A DNA stretch of 64,000 nt from Nipponacmea schrenckii (Eukaryota; Mollusca; Gastropoda; Lottiidae), in NCBI GenBank assembly GCA_030562195.1, contig JAUJPP010000011.1, positions 2,046,001-2,110,000 of the forward strand. The letters run 5' to 3'. The position numbers and the translations under genes were made by a program. Within the stretch, counting starts at the first letter, position 1. Each line of letters begins with the position of its first letter. The notes under the pieces are model-generated. The model made no database searches, was not told the origin of the DNA, and saw only the letters and a program-made list of their open reading frames with translations. Positions 59,101 to 64,000 of this stretch are shown here, in pieces.

Positions 59101-60255
59101 TATTCTAGCCTTAGTAATTCGCATGGCTTTAATCATAAATGCAGTTTTTGTCTTGAAGAATTTTGGGCAGGATGGGGAGGTGAGTTGGTTAATAGTTATT
59201 GTTCTTCAGAAATTCTGAGACCTCTTTCAAAATTGTACGAGGTCGTTACACCATTAACCTGCGTTCCGACAGTTTATTATACGCCCACACATTAATGAGG
59301 GCGTATATAGTCGTCGCCCCATCCGTCCGTCCGTCAGTTCGTCCCTCTGTCTGTCTGTCTTGATTTTTGTGGACACAATAGAGAGCTGTTTTCTTGACGA
59401 AACTTGGTGTGAGTGTTTGTTTTAACCCAAGGATGAACCCTTTTGAAAATCAGATAAATATATTTAATATGAGTTATGTCCCTTGTTCTTCAAAACGCTT
59501 AAGCCTTTGTTCTTTGATTCTTTGTGTTTTCTTGATGGCTTTTGACGAAAATGTGTTTGTAAACATTCAAGGATAAACCCTATTGGAAATCAAACTAATC
59601 AAAAATATGAGCTCTTGCTGTTGTTCTTGAAAACGTGTTCCATTTATTGTGGACACAATTGAGGGCTCGTTTATTGATTTTGAAGAAACTTGGTTTGAGT
59701 GTTTGTAATATCACTGTATAGATTACATTTCATCTTCGATTTCTTCTTTATCACAATACAAACACAGTCTATTCGCTCAAAGCTCGGGCGGCCTCACAAA
59801 TCTGCCAGTCTCCATCTTAAGCTGTAGAGAACCAGCCCTAAGCTGTGACAATATTTTTCTGTGTGCTCTATTTTTAACAACATTAACATAAGTTTAAGTG
59901 CAGAGAAGCATGTATAATACTTGGTACATGATAATGTATACCGTAACGATCTTTGTCAATTTTGGCTTGTAAACACGATAGAGGCTACAGTTTTTGTCCG
60001 ATCCCGATGATGTATACGATCCCGTATGCAGATGTGGCCTTGACTTGTAAAATATCTTTAAGATTTTAAGAAATTTATTTTCAAGTCCCTTCTGCCATCA
60101 TTTCGGGCAACTTGTAGTGGGTGTACGTTTTCTTGCCTAACTTGCACTATCTATCTATCTTTACATTTCAGAATGAGCACCAAAAACTTGTTAATCAATC
60201 GACACCCAACAAACAGGACGTCTCATTACAATCAAATACAATACAACAACAATAA
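47108..60255 (+). CDS. Multi-pass membrane protein of unknown function, eight exons, 318 residues
   Basis: Coding exons: 47,108-47,164; 50,334-50,493; 50,631-50,776; 53,538-53,714; 54,097-54,213; 56,170-56,256; 59,051-59,179; 60,172-60,255. Every junction has AG/GT borders, the phases agree, and the lengths sum to 957 bases. The protein starts MSNTENYMPPQEPDTPFGK and runs into FRPINDLDKHEK. Hydrophobic segments lie at about residues 32-50, 62-84, 91-112, 122-142, 166-189, 202-217, 226-246 and 260-284; the fifth carries His and Asp (LLLFHDLQTLDLQLG). Two Cys (about 147 and 156) sit in the loop after segment four. The tail (292-318) is polar and Gln/Asn-rich. No signal peptide beyond the first helix and no enzyme motif. 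It may belong to a family of uncharacterised invertebrate membrane proteins; I cannot name it with confidence. AATAAA at 60,351 closes the gene. Confidence 0.85.
47545..47895 (-). repeat. Pearl-like repeat fragment in intron 1, reversed
   Basis: AAGTCAAGTGCAA, TCGAACTTGTCCAAGAATTT, AAACTGTATCGCGTTCACAA and GCGGACGGACAGGGGTGACG are the reversed units and CCGTCCG end of the element type seen at 59,285-61,870. Confidence 0.65.
48250..50170. mobile_element. 1.9-kb imperfect palindrome (foldback) in intron 1
   Basis: The left arm (about 48,250-48,950) is the reverse complement of the right arm (about 49,240-50,170) over most of its length. Matching landmarks are GAGAATCTGATTACCTCCAA (right about 50,001, left reversed about 48,430), AGATATATCTGCCCTTT, ATACTGGAGTGACA and GGCGAAATTTAGAAAATGAG. 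The centre holds GACCTTGACCTTTGGTGACC and CTTCCGGT sites like those in families A-C. No transposase. Two short frames in the arms (48,225-48,416 minus; 49,946-50,167 plus) are the same sequence in mirror image, not genes. Confidence 0.8.
51245..51535 (+). repeat. Tandem repeat of about 29-bp units in intron 3
   Basis: About ten units of the form CATCTATTCAAATAAATTTC then TAGATACCA. No other function visible. Confidence 0.9.
51555..53045 (-). repeat. Family B repeat in intron 3, reversed
   Basis: Reverse complement of the element at 9,200-12,357. It runs from the damaged hairpin cassette (GAACGCACTGCTTTATTTTC, right arm shortened) to GGGGTAGTTTTAAAGCGTATA. Reversed motifs are present: GACCTTGACCTTTGGTGACC (about 52,270), GTCACGTGA (about 52,423) and CTTCCG sites. 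The 107- and 112-residue frames over it are artefacts. Confidence 0.8.
53046..53537. other. Rest of intron 3, nothing clear
   Basis: The interval starts with GCACTGTGTCAGAAACTCGC and TGGGATCTAGT, the reversed 3' module of family B (compare 10,780-10,805). The rest is AT-rich intron ending in a poly-T tract and CAG. Confidence 0.5.
54214..54590 (+). repeat. Start of intron 5, duplicated in intron 6
   Basis: From just after the exon 5 donor, ATTAAGCTTACAGCC, TACTACATGTTAGCAATAAA and CCACGAGTCATACAGTTGAG reappear in the same order at about 56,795-57,115 with small differences. Confidence 0.8.
54679..55222 (+). repeat. Minisatellite of 23-bp units in intron 5
   Basis: About 24 units of AGAATCAAATGGATATGATAGAT with AGAAACAAATGG and GGCTATGAT variants. 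The duplicate at about 57,115-57,135 keeps only about one unit. Confidence 0.95.
55215..55335 (+). repeat. Open segment duplicated at 57,130-57,245
   Basis: Both copies read ATG..ATGAATGCTAAAATTTC and stay open for about 35 codons (NAKISELRTLLLISLAFPLL, then FDW.NEG.ICIFV). Copy one then stops at TGA. The hydrophobic peptide might be a former exon, but no matching splice sites were seen. The rest of intron 5 to 56,169 shows no gene. Confidence 0.5.
56343..56480 (+). repeat. Dispersed element end with GTCCGTCCG
   Basis: A G-run, GGCGTATAATTGCGC, ATGTCCGTCCGATCG and GGCACAAGTGTTTGGCGAAA match the reverse of 40,430-40,625. Confidence 0.5.
56480..56790 (-). repeat. Family C fragment in intron 6, reversed
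   Basis: GCCTTAGGGGTTAATCGGTC, TTCCGGTTC, GTGACCTTGACCTTTGATGA and ACTTTGAAGAGCT are the reverse of family C around 5,740-6,060. It breaks at AGAGCT, where the duplicated intron segment starts. Confidence 0.75.
56791..57245 (+). repeat. Duplicate of the intron 5 segment, inside family C
   Basis: Matches 54,214-54,590 joined to 55,215-55,335. The 23-bp array between them is reduced to about one unit. It splits a family C fragment, since family C resumes at GGAGCTCTCTCACGTGACC (57,260). Confidence 0.75.
57246..57790 (-). repeat. Family C fragments in intron 6, reversed
   Basis: CTCTCACGTGACC, CCAATGATGTATAACCCTTG and ATTGTGCGTGATT reverse-match family C; a second piece from about 57,535 (TTCCGGTTC, CGTGACCATGACCTTTGGTA) overlaps the part already present at 56,480-56,790. 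Confidence 0.7.
57799..57885. repeat. Two copies of a perfect palindrome
   Basis: TTCGTTTAAACGAA at 57,799-57,812 and ATTTCGTTTAAACGAAAT at 57,861-57,878, both followed by AATAATAAA. The second is an 18-base perfect palindrome. Confidence 0.85.
57955..58376 (-). repeat. 3' stem-loop module and family D fragment, reversed
   Basis: ACGCACTGCTTCAAAACCGTT, CACGGCTCTAG and a T-run are the reversed CTAGAGCCGTGAACGG module. The rest (AACAAGTCATTAGAC, ATCACAAACCTTGATTATTG) reverse-matches 15,830-16,590. Confidence 0.7.
58378..59035 (-). repeat. Minisatellite of 28/32-bp units in intron 6
   Basis: About 20 units of TTTCTTGATATTTGTTTGAC then AGCTAATACAG, the reverse complement of the 36.8-40.3 kb array. 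It ends less than 20 bases before the exon 7 acceptor, leaving only AATTGACAATATTATATTTTG before CAG. Confidence 0.95.
59285..59720 (+). repeat. Pearl-like element start in intron 7
   Basis: ACACATTAATGAGGGCGTAT and CCATCCGTCCGTCCGTCAG with a CTGTCTGTCTGTC run are followed by two units containing GACGAAACTTGGTGTGAGTG. These (GTCC)n tracts plus tandem units are typical of bivalve pearl elements. The rest of intron 7 has scattered relatives (about 59,935-60,130). Confidence 0.65.
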
Positions 60256-60350
60256 TCATATTTATCTATTTCGAACAGCATCTCATATATTATATATTGT
60301 TGATTCTAAACAATAGTGGTCTTAAACACACAAGAGTTAAATTAGTTCAG

Positions 60351-60356
60351 AATAAA
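60351..60356 (+). terminator. Polyadenylation signal of the membrane-protein gene
   Basis: AATAAA 96 bases after the TAA stop, the first clean signal downstream. Confidence 0.6.
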
Positions 60357-60424
60357 ATATACCGTTATGTTTCTTATAAAAGTCCGAAACTTGCTGATTC
60401 TATTCCCAGCCTCTGATAGCTATT

Positions 60425-61872
60425 GCCCCAGCCTCAATATTTGTTGTAGACACAATAAAAGCTACCATTTTCAATGGATTTTAACGCAACTTGGTGTGGG
60501 CATTGGAATTGATAAGACGGTGGTCAAGTTCGAATTTGAAGATTTTTCGAAGAACGGTTTTTGAGTTATTGCCCTTGGCTAAGTTACATCACGTCAAAAT
60601 TTATTGTTGATGCAATAGAAGCTAAAATTTTCAATGGATTTGAATGAAACTTGGTACGAACATTGGAATTGATAAGGTGGTGGTCAGGTTTTGAATTTGA
60701 CGATTTTCGATGAACAGTTTATGAGTAATTGCCCTTGACTAAATAAAATTGTGAATAAACTCATTTGTTGTAGACACTATAGAAGCTACAATTTTCTATG
60801 GATTTTAATGAAACTTGGTATGAGCATTGGAATTGATAAGACCGCGGTCAAGTTCAATTTGGACGATTTTTCAATAAACAGTTTTTGAGTTATTGCCCCT
60901 GTCTCTATGTTTGTTGTAAACACAATAGAAGCTACAATTTTCAATGGATTTTAATGAAACTTGGTGTGAGCATTTGAATTAATAAGACGGCAATCAAGTT
61001 CGAATTTGAAGATTTTTCGATGAACGGTTTTTTAGTTTCTTGTCCTTGACAGAGTACAATTGTGTAAACAATTTATTGTGGATGCAATAGAAAATATATA
61101 ATTTTCAATGGATTTTGATGAAATTTTAGTGTATGTTTTTTTTAGTTATTCCCCCTAGACCTAGTAAAATTGCATTTAAATTTTATTTTGGGTGCAATAG
61201 AAGCTACAATTTTCAATGAATTTTGATGAACCTTGGTTTGAACATTGGAATTGATAAATCAGCAGTCAAATTTGAATTTGACGACCCCTTTGATGAACGG
61301 TTTTTGAGTTATTGACTTGGGTAAATCTGCATCAAAATTTTATTGTGGGTGCAATAGAGGCCACAATTTTCAATGGATTTTGATGAAACTTGGTATAAGC
61401 CTTGGAATTGATACGTCGTTGGTCAAAATCGAATTTGACAATTTTTTGATGAACAGTTAATGAGTTATTGCCCATGACTAAGTAAACTTTCGTCAAAATT
61501 ATATTGTGGTTGCAATAAGAAGCTTCAATTTTCAAAGGATTTTGATGGAGCTTTGTGTAAGCTTCAGAATTGATAAGATGGTAGTCAAGTTTGAATTTGA
61601 CTTTTTTAACAAATGATTTTTGAGTTATTGCCCTTGACTTAGTAAAATTGCGTCTGAAATTTTTGTCGATGATAAAGAATTTTTTAATAGATTTGATGAA
61701 ACTTGGTATGAGTTTTGAAATAGATAAGATGGTGGTCAAGTTTGAATTTTCCAATAACAGTTTTTGAGTCTTTGCCCTTGACTTCAATATTCAGTGAATG
61801 TGTTGATCAATTTATTATTCAAATTCAATGGTCCCAGTGGGCGTATGTTACCTTGCCTGGCAAGCTATCTTT
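60425..61872 (+). repeat. Pearl-like tandem array, about 160-bp units
   Basis: About nine units. The marker GAGTTATTGCCCTTGAC or a variant recurs near 60,562, 60,723, 60,887, 61,032, 61,143, 61,306, 61,461, 61,622 and 61,766. Each unit also has GCAATAGAAGCTACAATTTTC and GAAACTTGGTATGAGC-like blocks. The array ends with GGGCGTATGTTACCTTGCC, GGCAAGCTATC and a T-run. The 151-residue minus frame at 61,332-61,787 is repeat translation. Confidence 0.85.
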
Positions 61873-61879
61873 TTTTTTT

Positions 61880-62323
61880 GTGAACAATTTATTCATTTTG
61901 TAGAATCACAATACTTAAATACAGTAATACAAAAAAGATCGTTGTTTTGTGCCCAATTGTTTCCTGAAATATTATCAGTGACACAGAGCTGATGCCTTAA
62001 CTTACTTAATCTTATTTAGAATAGTAGGCTACTTTTAACAAATACTTATCATTGTCATTTACGTTTGGACGATTTCAGGGGTAGATTTATTTTCTTTAAC
62101 TAAGTTGGAAAATGGTTTTGCTATATTTAGTAGACACATAGCAGTTAAATTCAACTGTTTAACTCGGAGTTGGAAAACACGGTTAATTATGGACACATAT
62201 AGATTTAAGGCTCAAATTTAGACGGTGAGCTGTGACAACAATTACGAAAGAAAGAAACAAAAAACTATATTTTACAAGGATAACAACTTATGTTCACAAT
62301 TCCGCTGTAACTGGGATCCTTTC
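61880..62323. other. No gene seen
   Basis: AT-rich sequence between the pearl-like array and the last gap. The phrase GTAACTGGGATCCTTTC just before the gap recalls 44,180-44,198. Confidence 0.4.
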
Positions 62324-62823
62324 NNNNNNNNNNNNNNNNNNNNNNNNNNNNNNNNNNNNNNNNNNNNNNNNNNNNNNNNNNNNNNNNNNNNNNNNNNNNN
62401 NNNNNNNNNNNNNNNNNNNNNNNNNNNNNNNNNNNNNNNNNNNNNNNNNNNNNNNNNNNNNNNNNNNNNNNNNNNNNNNNNNNNNNNNNNNNNNNNNNNN
62501 NNNNNNNNNNNNNNNNNNNNNNNNNNNNNNNNNNNNNNNNNNNNNNNNNNNNNNNNNNNNNNNNNNNNNNNNNNNNNNNNNNNNNNNNNNNNNNNNNNNN
62601 NNNNNNNNNNNNNNNNNNNNNNNNNNNNNNNNNNNNNNNNNNNNNNNNNNNNNNNNNNNNNNNNNNNNNNNNNNNNNNNNNNNNNNNNNNNNNNNNNNNN
62701 NNNNNNNNNNNNNNNNNNNNNNNNNNNNNNNNNNNNNNNNNNNNNNNNNNNNNNNNNNNNNNNNNNNNNNNNNNNNNNNNNNNNNNNNNNNNNNNNNNNN
62801 NNNNNNNNNNNNNNNNNNNNNNN
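62324..62823. other. Assembly gap of 500 N
   Basis: Exactly 500 N. It removes the 3' end of the reversed family A copy that follows, including any hairpin cassettes. Confidence 0.99.
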
Positions 62824-64000
62824 TATTTAATGATGCTAAATTAAAAAAATCCTTACCGGAAGTAACGGATCAGCCGACATATTGATATGACTAACTTTTG
62901 TAAAACTCAAAATGGAGCCTCAGGGTTAAATCTAATTTGCATAATTTTAGATTTTCTCTAAACAACAATCGATTGCGCAAAAAAGTATGGGAAGGAATTT
63001 TTGAATTTCAATTTTGCTTTTTGTTTATTTCCGGTTGAAATTTTTCACTAATCATAAAAAATTTAAAAGGTCATATTTCGTGACCTTGACCTTGTGACCT
63101 GAACAAAAGTTATTGCCCTTGATTAAATCTGCCCAATGGTATCTTCACTTTTGTTGTCCGGTGTTCACTTCCGGTTTTGCAGCCAATTGAAAATCACAAA
63201 TTTTAACTTTAAAGAGCTCTATCACGTGACCTAATTTACATAAGACAGAATTTCTTACATATTTCTTTTACGTTTAATGTCATCTTTCCATTAATATATC
63301 ACACTTGGTATTTTTATCAAAATTACGCGTTTAAAAATTTCAAAATTCTGTAATTTCTTCTATACTAACTGTGCGTGTTTTTCTTTAAATCGAAATAGAG
63401 TCTCAGGGGATAATTCGATTTGTGTTATTTTGATGTATATAGAATCTATAACCGATTGCCGAAATATATATGGAAACCGATTTTTGAATTTTGATTTTGA
63501 TTTTGTATTTTTAACGATTAAAATTTTTAAAAAACTTTGAAGGGTCGTATATTGTGACGTTGACCTTTGACGAATTTTTGACCTGTACAAATATGATAGC
63601 TCTCGAGAAGTTCTATCCAGTGATATATAAAGCTTTATTGTAAGATGTATATTTCCGCTTTTATCGCCATTTGAAAATTGCGAATTTTCCCTATAAAACA
63701 ATCTGTTTAATGTGTTGCATTTGGGCGATCTACAAGATATAAGTTTCAGCGATCTGAAATTATTTTTTAGTTTAATCGTTCTACATCCAGTTAAAATGAT
63801 TCAAAGTTGTTATATATGTTTTGCCTGTTGTGGGTGATGTAAATATTGAATATTTGGAACGAAATTACAACCTTTAGAATTTTAAATTTTATCTCTTATA
63901 ATTATGCAACAATAATATACAGTTGACTGGAATAATGGTCTAAGGGACGAAACTCTATTCAATATAAATTTTAAAATGTTAGGCCGCGCTATTTATGTGG
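62824..64000 (-). repeat. Family A repeat, copy 3, reversed and cut by window edge and gap
   Basis: Reverse complement of family A from the GATCCGTTACTTCCGG region to CCACATAAATAGCGCGGCC at the very end. Reversed cores: CTTACCGGAAGTAACGGATC (about 62,853), GTGACCTTGACCTTGTGACC (about 63,080), ACTTCCGGTTTTG (about 63,167) and ATCACGTGACC (about 63,221). The 113-residue minus frame at 63,360-63,701 is not a gene. Confidence 0.85.

Noticed and set aside
61332..61787. 151-codon minus-strand frame
   Set aside because: Its period equals the 160-bp pearl-like unit; it is repeat translation.
1..64000. tRNA, rRNA or other structured RNA genes
   Set aside because: I looked for tRNA-like B-box (GGTTCGAATCC) and cloverleaf patterns and rRNA-like blocks and saw none; short RNAs could still be missed by eye.

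Overview
The window looks like animal genomic DNA, most likely from a mollusc and probably a bivalve. It is AT-rich and gene-poor, with long introns that have GT/AG borders, AATAAA signals, LINE, BEL/Pao and Penelope-like remnants, TTAA-flanked DNA transposons, and tandem-repeat elements of the 'pearl' style known from bivalves (CCGTCCGT tracts plus ~160-bp repeats carrying a GAGTTATTGCCCTTGAC motif). There are no bacterial operons, no tRNA or rRNA that I can see, and no CRISPR. Three runs of exactly 500 N are assembly gaps.

Layout. 0-21 kb is a dense nest of related non-coding repeats, called families A, B, C and D here. C is present three times; two copies are nearly identical, and the third is split by a 2.14-kb TTAA-flanked (piggyBac-like) element. 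Many of these elements end in A-runs carrying perfect 11-bp hairpins. 21-31 kb holds a foldback element of 'GTGCCTAAATGA' repeats, a small secreted-protein gene on the minus strand, a TTAA MITE, a 1.27-kb foldback element with a clean target duplication, and a minisatellite split by a 5'-truncated, frameshifted LINE. 31-34 kb holds a plus-strand paralogue of the small secreted-protein gene, and a 100-bp tandem repeat packed with TGA(G/C)TCA sites. 36.5-40.3 kb is an inverted copy of one exon of the large gene joined to a 3.5-kb minisatellite. 41-45 kb holds a Penelope-like fragment, a second TTAA MITE and a decayed BEL/Pao retroelement.

47.1-60.4 kb is the one complete, convincing gene. It has eight coding exons on the plus strand, all splice phases agree, and it encodes a 318-residue protein with about eight membrane segments and no function I can name. 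Its introns hold a 1.9-kb imperfect palindrome, a reversed family B copy, family C and D fragments, three tandem arrays and an intronic duplication. 60.4-62 kb is a pearl-like tandem array and the last kilobase is a reversed family A copy.

The main points to follow up are: (1) a conserved ordered set of transcription-factor-like cores (AGGTCA, CACGTG, ACCGGAAGT, ATGGCGG, ACGTCA) shared by families A, B and C; (2) the interchangeable poly-A hairpin cassettes; (3) the splice-competent duplicated exon fused to the 32-bp minisatellite; and (4) the pair of short secreted proteins. All identities come from reading the sequence; no database search was possible.
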